64,000 bases of DNA, from positions 25,178 to 89,177 of the forward strand of contig CAJUFO010000007.1 of assembly GCA_910585615.1 (NCBI GenBank). Direction: 5' to 3'. Source of the stretch: an uncultured Acetatifactor sp. (lineage in GTDB: Bacteria; Bacillota; Clostridia; Lachnospirales; Lachnospiraceae). The translations under genes were made by a program, and so were the position numbers. The notes beneath the pieces were generated by a model. The model worked only from the letters and a program-made list of their open reading frames with translations. It did not search any database and was not told the DNA's origin. Of this stretch, positions 49,158-58,035 are shown one piece after another (the first letter of the stretch is position 1; every line of letters starts with the position of its first letter).

Positions 49158-49171
49158 ATTATCGGTATAAT
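49144..49171 (+). promoter_or_regulatory. Promoter in front of the response regulator gene
   Basis: TTGAGG, 16 bases, TATAAT, overlapping the end of the symporter gene; it would give a leader of about 170 bases. A well-placed GAGGAGG in it precedes a four-codon reading frame (MGRR, 49198-49212). Confidence 0.6.
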
Positions 49172-49345
49172 GTAACTATACAGAGGAGGCTCTGCAAATG
49201 GGACGCAGATAGTTGCCGTTAATGTGATTTATTCCTTTTTGCCTTAGCGCTTATGAGTTGGTATCTTTTGTAAAGAATTTCCTGCATTTCAATTTTATAA
49301 AAAGTGAGTATGAACTAATATTTCAGAAAAAGGAAGTAAGTGTTT

Positions 49346-50017
49346 ATGTCGTTAATCTATATTTTGGAAGATGATAAAAATATTCAGGAAATAGAACGTT
49401 ATGCCATAAAGGGAAACGGATATGATGTGTGTGCGTTTGATGACGCAGGGGCTTTTGACAGGGGAATGCAGGAAAGGAAGCCGGATTTACTGCTTCTTGA
49501 TATCATGCTGCCAGGGGAGGACGGACTGTCTGTACTGAAAAGGCTCCGCTCAGATAATGATACAAAAGAACTGCCAGTCATACTTGTGACAGCGAAAGAT
49601 TCAGAAATAGATACCGTCAGGGGACTTGACCTGGGGGCTGATGACTACATCACAAAACCGTTTGGCGTGATGGAGCTTATGTCTCGCATCAAGGCGATTA
49701 TGCGACGTGTCAAACCAACGAGCGATGATGTGGTCTTAAAATACAAAAATATATATCTGGATCGGGACAGGCGGATCTGCTTTGTGGATGAAGAAAACGT
49801 GGAACTGACGTACAAGGAATATGAGCTGCTTCGGCTGTTTCTTTGCAATCTAGGTATTGTACTGACAAGGGAAATCATCATGGAAACGGTTTGGGGGACG
49901 GATTTTGCAGGAGAAAGCAGAACCATCGACATGCATATCAAAACACTCCGCAAAAAGCTGAAAGAAGCGGGCAGCCTGATTATTACTGTGAGGAATGTGG
50001 GGTATAAGCTGGAATGA
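49346..50017 (+). CDS. PhoB/OmpR-family response regulator
   Basis: 223 residues. Receiver domain with acidic pair EDD, phospho-acceptor D in LLLLDIMLPGEDG (about 53) and K in YITKPFG, then a winged-helix DNA-binding domain (ELTYKEYELLRLFLCNLGIVLTREIIMETVWG...RTIDMHIKTLRKKL). ATG 49346 lies behind AAAAAGGAAG. Together with the overlapping kinase and the upstream Pho-like boxes this is probably the phosphate-starvation regulator for the symporter. Confidence 0.93.
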   Translation: MSLIYILEDDKNIQEIERYAIKGNGYDVCAFDDAGAFDRGMQERKPDLLLLDIMLPGEDGLSVLKRLRSDNDTKELPVILVTAKDSEIDTVRGLDLGADDYITKPFGVMELMSRIKAIMRRVKPTSDDVVLKYKNIYLDRDRRICFVDEENVELTYKEYELLRLFLCNLGIVLTREIIMETVWGTDFAGESRTIDMHIKTLRKKLKEAGSLIITVRNVGYKLE

Positions 50018-51321
50018 GGCAGAAAATAAACAGACGGTTCACCGTCATCGCACTTTTTTCCGTTGTGGTTACCACGGTTGTTATGACCGCGGTGTTTTAT
50101 TCACAGTTAAAAAAACAGGTTTTTTCTGATTTGGCAGTTGTGGCAGATTTACTGATTGACGAAGGCTCCTTTGCGCAAAAGACAGACAATCTAAGAATTA
50201 CATTGATAGATACAGACGGTAAGGTTTTGTTCGACTCCACGGTAGACGGGCAGTCGCTTGCCAACCATTTGGACAGGCCGGAAATTGCGGAGGCCCTTTC
50301 TTCCGGAATCGGTATGGGGATAAGGAAGTCGGATACCCTGTCGGAGAGTGTATTTTATTATGCGAAAAAACTGGATAACGGGCATATACTCAGAGTAGGT
50401 AAGGAGACGCACAGCGTTGTGGCTGTTCTTTTGTCTGCCCTTCCAATGGTGTTGGCAACGGCGCTTCTTCTTGCGGTCATCTGTCTGATGGTGTCGCACT
50501 ACCTTACTTCTGCCATTGTGAAACCGATAGAAGAAATGGCAGGGGATATGGAACATATTGATGAGGGAAAAAGTTATCCGGAGCTAATTCCGTTTACAAG
50601 AAAAATCCGTTTGCAGCATGAGGAAATCTTGTCTGCCGCAAATATAAGGCAGGAATTTACCGCCAATGTAAGCCACGAATTAAAAACCCCTCTTGCGGCT
50701 ATATCAGGTTACGCAGAGCTGATGGAAGCAGGGCTTGTAGATGAAAAAGAGATACAGCGCTTTTCGGGAGAAATCCGAAAAAGCGCTGCAAGGTTGCTTA
50801 CTCTGATTAATGACATTATTAAGCTTTCACAATTGGATGCAGGAAATGCAAAAGATATTTTTGATGTGGTGAATTTGGCGGAAATTACAAAAGAAAGTGT
50901 GGAGATGCTTTCTTTTGGAGCGGCGAAAAATGGCATTGACGTAGTGTATGAAGGAGATGACAGGGCGGATGTCCATATCGGAAAGGAACTTGCACAGGAA
51001 CTTGCCTACAATTTGATTGAAAACGGCATCCGGTATAACAAACCGGGCGGCAAAGTGATTGCAAAAGTGCAAAAAGAGGGAACGCAGATTATTTTTTCGG
51101 TGGAGGATACCGGTATCGGCATTCCGCCGGAGCATCAGGAGAGAATTTTTGAGCGCTTTTACCGGGTGGATAAGAGTAGGTCGAAGGAACTTGGAGGCAC
51201 GGGCCTTGGGCTTGCGATTGTAAAGCATATCTGTAACCTGACAGATGCAGATGTGAATCTGATGAGTAAGCCGGGGGGCGGAACGAAAATTGTTATTGTC
51301 TGGGGCAGGGGCAATGCTTAA
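50014..51321 (+). CDS. PhoR-type sensor histidine kinase
   Basis: 435 residues. Membrane helices at about 8-30 and 140-165 flank a PhoR-like extracellular sensor. A HAMP-like linker follows, then the H-box NVSHELKTPLAAISGY (His about 224), N-box NLIENGIRYNKPGG, and ATP-binding DTGIGIPPEHQERIF and GGTGLGLAIVKHI. The start overlaps the regulator stop (ATGA). Partner of the preceding regulator. Confidence 0.94.
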   Translation: MRQKINRRFTVIALFSVVVTTVVMTAVFYSQLKKQVFSDLAVVADLLIDEGSFAQKTDNLRITLIDTDGKVLFDSTVDGQSLANHLDRPEIAEALSSGIGMGIRKSDTLSESVFYYAKKLDNGHILRVGKETHSVVAVLLSALPMVLATALLLAVICLMVSHYLTSAIVKPIEEMAGDMEHIDEGKSYPELIPFTRKIRLQHEEILSAANIRQEFTANVSHELKTPLAAISGYAELMEAGLVDEKEIQRFSGEIRKSAARLLTLINDIIKLSQLDAGNAKDIFDVVNLAEITKESVEMLSFGAAKNGIDVVYEGDDRADVHIGKELAQELAYNLIENGIRYNKPGGKVIAKVQKEGTQIIFSVEDTGIGIPPEHQERIFERFYRVDKSRSKELGGTGLGLAIVKHICNLTDADVNLMSKPGGGTKIVIVWGRGNA

Positions 51322-51418
51322 AAATGTGAGACAAAATCATGTGGGAAAACTTATATGAAAATTTAAAAAATGACTCAGTGATAAGGGAGCATGATTACAT
51401 TAGGCAGTATTCAGCGTT

Positions 51419-51559
51419 ATGCAGTATAATTTTAATATTCCGTCTAATTTGGATGATCCGAAGATCAAGGACGATCTTCTTATCATAAAGAATGATAACC
51501 AGCATGAAATGGAAGTTTCCATGAAAGAAGTGCTGGACATTCTGGAAGACAATGTATGA
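51419..51559 (+). CDS. Small hypothetical protein (46 residues)
   Basis: Reads MQYNFNIPSNLDDPKIKDDL and ends in VSMKEVLDILEDNV; acidic, soluble, no motif I know. The ribosome binding site is poor. A separate short frame with AAGGGAG begins at 51391 (MITLGSIQRYAV) and overlaps it, so either translational coupling or a frameshift is possible. The next gene starts 19 bases later, hinting at a two-gene unit. Confidence 0.45.
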   Translation: MQYNFNIPSNLDDPKIKDDLLIIKNDNQHEMEVSMKEVLDILEDNV

Positions 51560-51577
51560 TGGAGGGAGGTGTGCAAA

Positions 51578-51823
51578 ATGGTAATTGGCAGAGTTTCAGG
51601 CAGCATGGAGGCTTTAGCTACAGCGGTTAATCCTCATAAAGAAGCAGTGGAGCTGGTGGAACAACAGATGGATGAGCTGGCAGATGATCTTGTTCGAGAT
51701 ACCTATGAAACAACAATGAAGCCGGATGATTATGTTTATCCGAGTGAGAACTATAATGATATTATGAAAGTCAGTGCTGGAGAACATTCTTCATCATCGA
51801 ACAATAACCGTCAGCCTCAATAA
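51578..51823 (+). CDS. Small hypothetical protein (81 residues)
   Basis: Strong GGAGGGAGG 8 bases before ATG 51578. The protein is acidic, with an amphipathic helix in the first 50 residues (MEALATAVNPHKEAVELVEQ) and a Ser/Asn-rich tail. No recognised family. Coding potential is supported by the ribosome binding site and by the absence of a competing frame. Lies after the PhoR-type kinase gene, same strand. Confidence 0.55.
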   Translation: MVIGRVSGSMEALATAVNPHKEAVELVEQQMDELADDLVRDTYETTMKPDDYVYPSENYNDIMKVSAGEHSSSSNNNRQPQ

Positions 51824-52517
51824 AAGATTGATTGCAAAGCTGTTTACTATAAAAGTCCCTATGCCATTCTAGCACCGCGAGTGTTTTTGCGCTTCCTATG
51901 CGCAAAAACGGAGACAGCTGTGCGCCAAAATGAGCTTCTCTTGCTCATTTTGTGTGCATCACCTAAACTCTCAGACTTTCAGGTATGGTGGTGCGGCTGG
52001 CTGCATGGGAGTTTAGGAATCATCTTGCAATAGATGCGCGAAAGCAATATGGAAAAGATGTGGTATTTTACTATAATCTGCGCTAAATATCTAATATTCT
52101 GTGCCAAACAGTAAAGTATTTAGCGCGGATTATACTATGAGGAGGCGATAAATATATTCGCTTTTGCTATGATGCGTTCCAGGAGACAAGGCAGGAGATA
52201 AATGCCAATGTCAGGGCTGTGGAAATGCAGGAATGCTTTCAAGCTTGATACCCCGTTGCTTGCAGCGGGGTATTTGATTGGGTAAATCTGCAAATTCCCG
52301 TAAAATCAAACGCTGTTCACCAGAACTGTCCCCGATGGTGTCGTAACTTGCGTTTTCCTACACTCAACTTACACGGCCATATCGGCTGAAACAATGTCAG
52401 AGAGTACCATGAGAAAACTCTCTGTTCCCACGCTCTCGAAACTGTGGTACAATAGAGGAGCCGAAAACCATACCATCATTTACGGAGGCGCAAATGAAAA
52501 TCTTAGGGAGGGACAGT
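51824..52517. other. Noncoding stretch with several strong inverted repeats
   Basis: No convincing gene. It holds GTTTTTGCGC/GCGCAAAAAC (51883-51909), CAAAATGAGC/GCTCATTTTG (51926-51952) and a 19-pair inverted repeat TATAATCTGCGCTAAATAT / GTATTTAGCGCGGATTATA (52072-52134). A hairpin ATACCCCG...CGGGGTAT (52248-52273) may be a terminator. A -10-like TACAAT (52447) may start the next gene. A 33-codon frame at 51985-52086 ends inside the long inverted repeat and is probably chance or a fragment. Confidence 0.6.
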
Positions 52518-53114
52518 ATGGCAGATAGGAACACGCCGCAACTGGAAACAGAAAGGCTGATATTGAGAAAATTCACGGAAAATGATATGGAAGCGCTGTA
52601 CCTGATACTGAGGGACAAAGAGGTCAACGCTTTTCTGCCCTGGTTCCCTTTGAAAAGCATTGAGGAAGCGAAAGCCTTCTTTGAAGCAAGGTATGCGGTA
52701 GAGTATGATAAGCCCCAGGCCTACGCCTATGCCATCTGCCTGAAGGAGGACAACTATCCGATTGGCTACATAAAGGTGGATATGGACGAAAGCCATGACT
52801 TTGGCTACGGGCTTCGGAAGGAGTTCTGGCACCGGGGAATCGTCACGGAAGCCGGGAAAGCTGTCATAGCGCAGGTAAGGAGAGATGGCCTTCCCTATAT
52901 CACGGCGACCCATGACGTCAACAATCCCCGCAGCGGCGGGGTCATGAGACAGCTGGGGATGAAATATCAGTATTCCTATGAGGAACAATGGCAGCCGAAG
53001 GATTCTTTAGTTACCTTCCGGCTGTATCAGATGAATTTCGATGAAAAAGACAGAAGTGTCTTCGGAAAATATTGGGAAGAGTCTGGCGTGCATTTTGTGG
53101 AGGCAGGGATTTAG
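52518..53114 (+). CDS. GNAT acetyltransferase, RimJ/RimL type
   Basis: 198 residues. LETERLILRKFTENDMEALYLIL is the standard opening of RimJ/RimL-type N-acetyltransferases; the CoA-binding part is FGYGLRKEFWHRGIVTEAGKAVIAQ and the end motif DVNNPRSGGVMRQLGMKYQYSYEEQW. ATG 52518 follows GGGAGGG; the frame from 52494 is longer but without a site. Single gene; substrate unknown. Confidence 0.9.
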   Translation: MADRNTPQLETERLILRKFTENDMEALYLILRDKEVNAFLPWFPLKSIEEAKAFFEARYAVEYDKPQAYAYAICLKEDNYPIGYIKVDMDESHDFGYGLRKEFWHRGIVTEAGKAVIAQVRRDGLPYITATHDVNNPRSGGVMRQLGMKYQYSYEEQWQPKDSLVTFRLYQMNFDEKDRSVFGKYWEESGVHFVEAGI

Positions 53115-53180
53115 CTATTAGAAACAGGGAACAGCGAATTGGTTTTTGATAGTAGTGGAATGCGGCATATAGCAAAGCCT

Positions 53181-53189
53181 TGGTATAAT
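53181..53189 (+). promoter_or_regulatory. Extended -10 promoter of the cysteine desulfidase gene
   Basis: TGGTATAAT, an extended -10 box, with no good -35; gives a leader of about 90 bases. Confidence 0.5.
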
Positions 53190-53284
53190 AGTAATTGACA
53201 ATTGTTCCCGAACCAAGCTTTGCTGCCGGGAGACAGAGGCAGTTGACGCAGAGCATAGTTTAAGAGACAAAGGAGGAACAGAAA

Positions 53285-54562
53285 TTGACCACGGAAACCA
53301 TAAAAGACTACATATCCATCTTGCGCGAGGAGCTGGTTCCCGCCACGGGCTGCACGGAGCCTATCGCCCTGGCCTATGCCGCCGCAAGGCTGCGGGACAT
53401 CCTGGGGGCAGCGCCGGAGGAAATTCGGGCCGAAATCTCCGGCAACATCATCAAGAACGTCAAGAGCGTGGTGGTGCCCAACACCGGAGGCAGGAAGGGC
53501 ATTCCAGCCGCCATCGCCGCCGGCGTGGTGGCCGGGGATGCGGCAAAAGTCCTCCAGGTCATCGCCAGGGTTTCCGTAGAGAGACAGGGAGAGATCGCCT
53601 CCTATGCCCAAAGCGTCCCCATGGAGATTGTCTGTGCCGACACCGCCAGGCTGCTGGACATCCGGCTCATAGGCCGAGCCGGGGAACATACCGCTTTGGT
53701 ACACATAGCCAACAGCCACAGCAACATCGTTCGGGAGGAGAGAGACGGGGAAGTCCTGCTTCAGCGTCCCCTCACCGATTCCTCCGAGGACAGCCTGACG
53801 GACAAGAGCGTGCTGAACGTGGCGGACATCCTGGAGTTTGCTGACAAGGTAGACCTGGAGGAGGTAGCGCCGCTGCTGGGCCAGCAGGTGGACTGCAACA
53901 CCGCCATCGCAAGGGAGGGGCTGAAGAACAGCTGGGGAGCCAACATCGGCTCCGTGCTGCTGACGGACTATTCCGATGACATCAAGACGGAGGCCAAGGC
54001 CTGGGCCGCCGCAGGAAGCGACGCCCGGATGAGCGGATGCGAGCTGCCGGTGGTGATTCTGTCCGGCTCCGGCAACCAGGGCATCACGGCCTCGGTGCCT
54101 GTGGTGCGTTACGCCATGCACCTGGGGGCAGACCGGGAGAAGCTCTACCGGGCCCTGCTGGTCAGCGACCTGGTGACTATCCATCAGAAAAGCGGCATCG
54201 GCCGCCTCTCCGCCTACTGCGGCGCGGTCAGCGCCGGGGTGGGAGCCGGGGCGGGAATCGCCTATTTGCTGGACGGCAGCTACGAGGCCATCGCCCATAC
54301 CATCGTCAATGCCGTGGCCATCATCAGCGGAACCATCTGCGACGGGGCCAAACCCTCCTGCGCCGCCAAGATTGCCGCCAGCGTGGACGCGGGAATCCTG
54401 GGCTACCATATGTACAGGAACCATCAGGAGTTCAAGAGCGGGGACGGCATCGTCACCAAGGGAGTGGACAACACCATCGCCAACGTGGGCATCCTGGCCA
54501 GCCAGGGCATGCGGGAGACAGACCAGACCATACTGTCCATCATGACGGAGAGATGCGTCTGA
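53285..54562 (+). CDS. L-cysteine desulfidase family protein (UPF0597 / CyuA-like)
   Basis: 425 residues. Family opening EELVPATGCTEPIALAYAAA with the conserved Cys, then NTGGRKGIPAAIAAGVVAGD and SGSGNQGITASVPVV, and the C-terminal GTICDGAKPSCAAKIAASV with two further Cys likely holding an iron-sulfur cluster. The family splits cysteine to pyruvate, ammonia and sulfide, related to the serine dehydratase alpha chain. The start is TTG, 9 bases after AAGGAGG; no ATG is nearby. It is monocistronic. Confidence 0.88.
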   Translation: MTTETIKDYISILREELVPATGCTEPIALAYAAARLRDILGAAPEEIRAEISGNIIKNVKSVVVPNTGGRKGIPAAIAAGVVAGDAAKVLQVIARVSVERQGEIASYAQSVPMEIVCADTARLLDIRLIGRAGEHTALVHIANSHSNIVREERDGEVLLQRPLTDSSEDSLTDKSVLNVADILEFADKVDLEEVAPLLGQQVDCNTAIAREGLKNSWGANIGSVLLTDYSDDIKTEAKAWAAAGSDARMSGCELPVVILSGSGNQGITASVPVVRYAMHLGADREKLYRALLVSDLVTIHQKSGIGRLSAYCGAVSAGVGAGAGIAYLLDGSYEAIAHTIVNAVAIISGTICDGAKPSCAAKIAASVDAGILGYHMYRNHQEFKSGDGIVTKGVDNTIANVGILASQGMRETDQTILSIMTERCV

Positions 54563-54851
54563 GCAGGCCTGCAGAGCCGGGTAAGCTATGCAGCCTCCCT
54601 GCGGGGGGCGCTTCTCGCTCCCCCTGGGCGGTGTGGTAAATACAATTTTGATATAAGCGACAGCGTGCAAAACTCTGAACTGCCCGGCCATGAAGCACAT
54701 GTTCCTTGCCTGCCCAATGGAAAATAGAAGCAGCGATTATAGGCATGCTTTGGAAAAGCACTTTGGGCTGAGATAGAGCATAGGGAATATAACAGAACTG
54801 CCTATTCATAAAAATTTCAGACATTTCCCACTTTCTTAATCCCGCCAATCA

Positions 54852-54880
54852 TTGACACCTCCGCCCACATATGCTAATAT
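54852..54880 (+). promoter_or_regulatory. Promoter of the marR-ftsH operon
   Basis: TTGACA, 17 bases, TAATAT with a TGC extension before it. Near consensus, so the operon needs a repressor to be off. The 290 bases upstream hold no gene I can support. Confidence 0.8.
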
Positions 54881-54881
54881 A

Positions 54882-54910
54882 CTTCAAAAATGAACTATCT
54901 AAAAATGAAG
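54882..54910 (+). promoter_or_regulatory. Possible MarR operator
   Basis: CTTCA...TGAAG outer arms with two direct copies of AAAAATGAA (54886 and 54901), just after the -10 box. Position fits autorepression; the match to a known operator was not tested. Confidence 0.45.
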
Positions 54911-54930
54911 AGTCCAGCAAGGAGGTGCCC

Positions 54931-55371
54931 ATGCGAAAAAAAGTCAGCATAGAATTTGCCCACAATTTCTTCCAGGCCTACTGCATCCATTGCAGAGCCT
55001 TCTGCCGGGAGCTGCGCATGCCCCAGACCGCTTTCGATATCCTGATGTTTCTGGCCAACAATCCAAACTACAACACGGCCAAGGACATCGTGGAGCTAAG
55101 GGGGCTGAAGGCCAACCTGGTCTCCGTGAACGTAGAGCGCCTGGTGCAGGAGGGATACCTGGACAGGCAGGACTTCCCCGGGGACAGGCGCAAGACAGTC
55201 CTCGTGTGTACCGAAAAGGCCCGGCCTGTGGTCAAAAAAGGGCAGGAGCTCCAGAGCAGCTTCTCCGAAGCGATTTTCCGGGATGTGGATCCGGACGCCC
55301 GGGAGAATTTCTATCGGGTGATGGAGACGGTGGAGAGGAACCTGAATCAAATCTTGAAAGGAAGCGAATGA
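54931..55371 (+). CDS. MarR-family transcription regulator
   Basis: 146 residues. Winged helix-turn-helix: LRMPQTAFDILMFLANNPNYNTAKDIVELRGLKANLVSVNVERLVQEGYLDRQDFPGDRRKTVLV, with the DRR wing. Flanking helices make the dimer interface. ATG 54931 has AAGGAGG 5 bases upstream and lies after the promoter; the ATG at 54871 does not. First gene of a four-gene operon and probably its own repressor. Confidence 0.92.
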   Translation: MRKKVSIEFAHNFFQAYCIHCRAFCRELRMPQTAFDILMFLANNPNYNTAKDIVELRGLKANLVSVNVERLVQEGYLDRQDFPGDRRKTVLVCTEKARPVVKKGQELQSSFSEAIFRDVDPDARENFYRVMETVERNLNQILKGSE

Positions 55372-55372
55372 T

Positions 55373-56149
55373 ATGGAATGGTTATTAATGCTTGCAGTCA
55401 CCTTTTTTGCCGGAATGGGGGCAGGCCTTGGCACTGGCTTCGCGGGAATGAGCGCCGCGGCGGTGATCAGCCCCATGCTCATCACCTTCCTGGACATGGA
55501 TCCCTATATGGCGGTGGGCATCGCATTGTCCTCGGACGTACTGGCCAGCGCAGTATCCGCTTATACCTATGGGAAGAATAAGAATCTGGATATCAAAAAC
55601 GGCCTGATTATGATGGCCAGCGTCCTGGCCTTCACCGTGGTGGGCAGCTACGTGGCCAGCCTGGTGAAGCCCGCCACCATGGGCACCTTCTCCGTGTTCA
55701 TGACGTTCCTCCTGGGCATCAAGTTCATCGTGAAGCCTGTGATGACCACGAAGGAGTCCATGGGGGGCGTATCCGCGAAAAAGCGCACAGTCCAGTCCCT
55801 GGTATGCGGCGTGGTGATCGGCTTCATCTGCGGCTTCATAGGCGCGGGAGGCGGCATGATGATGCTCCTGATTCTCACCTCAGTGCTGGGCTATGAGCTG
55901 AAGACGGCCGTGGGGACCAGCGTGTTCATCATGACCTTCACCGCCCTAACCGGGGCCGTGTCCCACTTTGCCATCGGCAGCCTGCCGGACTGGCGGATTT
56001 GGGGGCTGTGCGTCCTGTTCACCTTCCTCTGGGCCCGGATTGCCGCCGTCTTCGCCAACAAGGCCGCGCCTAAGACATTGAACCGGGCCACGGGAATCAT
56101 TCTGGTGGTATTGGGAATCGTGATTATGCTGTTCGCTTTCCTGAAATAG
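55373..56149 (+). CDS. TauE/SafE-family sulfite/anion exporter
   Basis: 258 residues, eight membrane helices in two repeats. Family motifs GAGLGTGFAGMSAAAVISPML and GFICGFIGAGGGMMMLLIL are clear. Members move sulfite, sulfoacetate or related anions. The start sits one base past the marR stop (translational coupling). Nearby cysteine desulfidase makes a sulfur role plausible, but the substrate cannot be read from sequence. Confidence 0.9.
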   Translation: MEWLLMLAVTFFAGMGAGLGTGFAGMSAAAVISPMLITFLDMDPYMAVGIALSSDVLASAVSAYTYGKNKNLDIKNGLIMMASVLAFTVVGSYVASLVKPATMGTFSVFMTFLLGIKFIVKPVMTTKESMGGVSAKKRTVQSLVCGVVIGFICGFIGAGGGMMMLLILTSVLGYELKTAVGTSVFIMTFTALTGAVSHFAIGSLPDWRIWGLCVLFTFLWARIAAVFANKAAPKTLNRATGIILVVLGIVIMLFAFLK

Positions 56150-56169
56150 ACGAAAGAAAGGAGTCACCC

Positions 56170-58035
56170 ATGAAAGAAGTAAAGTCACCCAAAAAACCGT
56201 TGATTTATTACTATGGAATCGCGCTTCTCGTCATCTTCCTCTTCAACATGCTGGTATCCCCTCTGCTCATGCAGGGGCAGATTATGGAGGTGGACTACGG
56301 CACCTTCATGAAGATGACGGAGGAAAAGGCCATCGGCAGAGTCCAGATGGACAGCTCCGAAATTATCTTCACGGACAAGGAGAACACCCAGGTCTACAGC
56401 ACGGGCATCATGTACGACCCCGACCTGACCCAGAGGCTCTACGATGCCGGAGCCGTCTTCGCCAAGGACATCGAGCGGCCTACCTCACCGTTGCTGAGCA
56501 TCTTCCTCTCCGCCGTGCTGCCCATGCTGATTTTCATCCTGCTAGGCCAGTACCTGAGCCGGAAGCTGACGGAGAAGGCCGGCGGCCCCAACGCCATGAT
56601 GTTCGGCATGGGCAAGAGCAACGCCAAGGTCTACGTCCAGTCCACCGAGGGCATCCACTTCGACGACGTAGCCGGGGAGGACGAGGCCAAGGAGAGCCTG
56701 GCGGAAATCGTGGACTACCTCCACAATCCCCAGAAATACACGGACGTAGGCGCCTCCATGCCAAAGGGCCTGCTGCTGGTGGGGCCTCCCGGCACCGGCA
56801 AGACCATGCTGGCCAAGGCCGTGGCCGGGGAGGCGGGCGTGCCCTTCTTCTCCATGTCCGGCTCCGAATTCGTGGAAATGTTCGTAGGCATGGGAGCTTC
56901 CAAGGTCCGCGACCTCTTCAAACAGGCCAAGGAGAAAGCCCCCTGCATCGTCTTCATCGATGAGATAGACGCCATCGGCAAGAAGCGCGACGGCCAGGTG
57001 GGCGGCAACGATGAGCGGGAGCAGACCCTGAACCAGCTCCTCACGGAGATGGACGGCTTCGAGGGCAATAACGGCGTCATCATCCTGGCCGCCACCAACC
57101 GCCCTGAATCCCTGGATCCCGCCCTCACCAGGCCCGGCCGCTTCGACAGGCGGGTGCCCGTGGAGCTCCCTGACCTGGCTGGCCGGGAGGCCATCCTGAA
57201 AGTCCATGCCAGGAAGATCAAGCTGGCCGATGACGTGGACTTCCACACCATCGCCCGCATGGCCTCCGGCACCTCCGGGGCGGAGCTGGCCAACATCGTC
57301 AACGAAGCCGCCCTCCGGGCCGTGCGGAGCGGCCGCACCGTGGTCTGCCAGGCGGATCTGGAGGAGAGCATAGAGGTGGTCATCGCCGGCTACCAGAAAA
57401 AGAACGCCATCCTCTCCGATGCCGAGAAAAAGGTGGTCGCCTACCACGAAATAGGCCACGCCCTGGTGGCGGCCATGCAGAGCCACTCTGCCCCTGTGCA
57501 GAAGATTACCATCATCCCCCGCACCTCCGGTGCCCTGGGCTACACCATGCAGGTGGAGCAAAACGACAAGGTGCTCATGACTAGGCAGGAGATAGAGAAC
57601 AAAATCGCCACCTTTACCGGAGGCCGCGCCGCGGAGGAGATTGTCTTCGGGGAGATTACCACCGGGGCCTCCAACGACATCGAGCAGGCCACCAGGCTGG
57701 CCCGGGCCATGATTACCCGCTACGGCATGAGCGAGAAGTTCGACATGGTGGCCATGGAGACCGTCACCAACCAGTACCTGGGCGGGGACACGTCTCTAAT
57801 GTGCTCCGCGGACACCCAGAAGGAAATCGACAGACAGGTGGTGGAGCTGGTGAAGGGGCAGCATGAGAAGGCCAGGAAGATATTGACGGAAAACCGTTCA
57901 AAATTGGACGAACTGGCCGGGTTCCTATATGAGAAGGAGACCATCACCGGGGAGGAGTTCATGGACATCCTGGGACGGAAGGGGAGCAGAAGCACGGGGG
58001 TGGCTTATCAGGGAAAGGACGGTGCTGACAAATGA
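56170..58035 (+). CDS. ftsH: ATP-dependent zinc metalloprotease FtsH
   Basis: 621 residues. Two membrane helices (YYGIALLVIFLFNMLVSPLLM and LLSIFLSAVLPMLIFILLGQYL) flank an outside loop. The AAA+ domain has Walker A GPPGTGKT near 205, Walker B CIVFIDEIDAIG and SRH TNRPESLDPALTRPGRFDR. The protease domain has HEIGH near residue 426 and the third zinc ligand region (TGASNDIEQAT). It degrades membrane and short-lived proteins. Position in a MarR operon, away from tilS-hpt, suggests a second, stress-specific FtsH rather than the housekeeping copy (inference). Confidence 0.96.
   Translation: MKEVKSPKKPLIYYYGIALLVIFLFNMLVSPLLMQGQIMEVDYGTFMKMTEEKAIGRVQMDSSEIIFTDKENTQVYSTGIMYDPDLTQRLYDAGAVFAKDIERPTSPLLSIFLSAVLPMLIFILLGQYLSRKLTEKAGGPNAMMFGMGKSNAKVYVQSTEGIHFDDVAGEDEAKESLAEIVDYLHNPQKYTDVGASMPKGLLLVGPPGTGKTMLAKAVAGEAGVPFFSMSGSEFVEMFVGMGASKVRDLFKQAKEKAPCIVFIDEIDAIGKKRDGQVGGNDEREQTLNQLLTEMDGFEGNNGVIILAATNRPESLDPALTRPGRFDRRVPVELPDLAGREAILKVHARKIKLADDVDFHTIARMASGTSGAELANIVNEAALRAVRSGRTVVCQADLEESIEVVIAGYQKKNAILSDAEKKVVAYHEIGHALVAAMQSHSAPVQKITIIPRTSGALGYTMQVEQNDKVLMTRQEIENKIATFTGGRAAEEIVFGEITTGASNDIEQATRLARAMITRYGMSEKFDMVAMETVTNQYLGGDTSLMCSADTQKEIDRQVVELVKGQHEKARKILTENRSKLDELAGFLYEKETITGEEFMDILGRKGSRSTGVAYQGKDGADK

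Noticed and set aside
49198..49212. Four-codon frame MGRR with good GAGGAGG in the regulator leader
   Set aside because: Too short to be called a leader peptide without an attenuator structure beside it.
51985..52086. 33-codon frame ending LAIDARKQYGKDVVFYYNLR
   Set aside because: No ribosome binding site, ends within an inverted repeat, no known family; possibly a fragment, but not supported as a gene.
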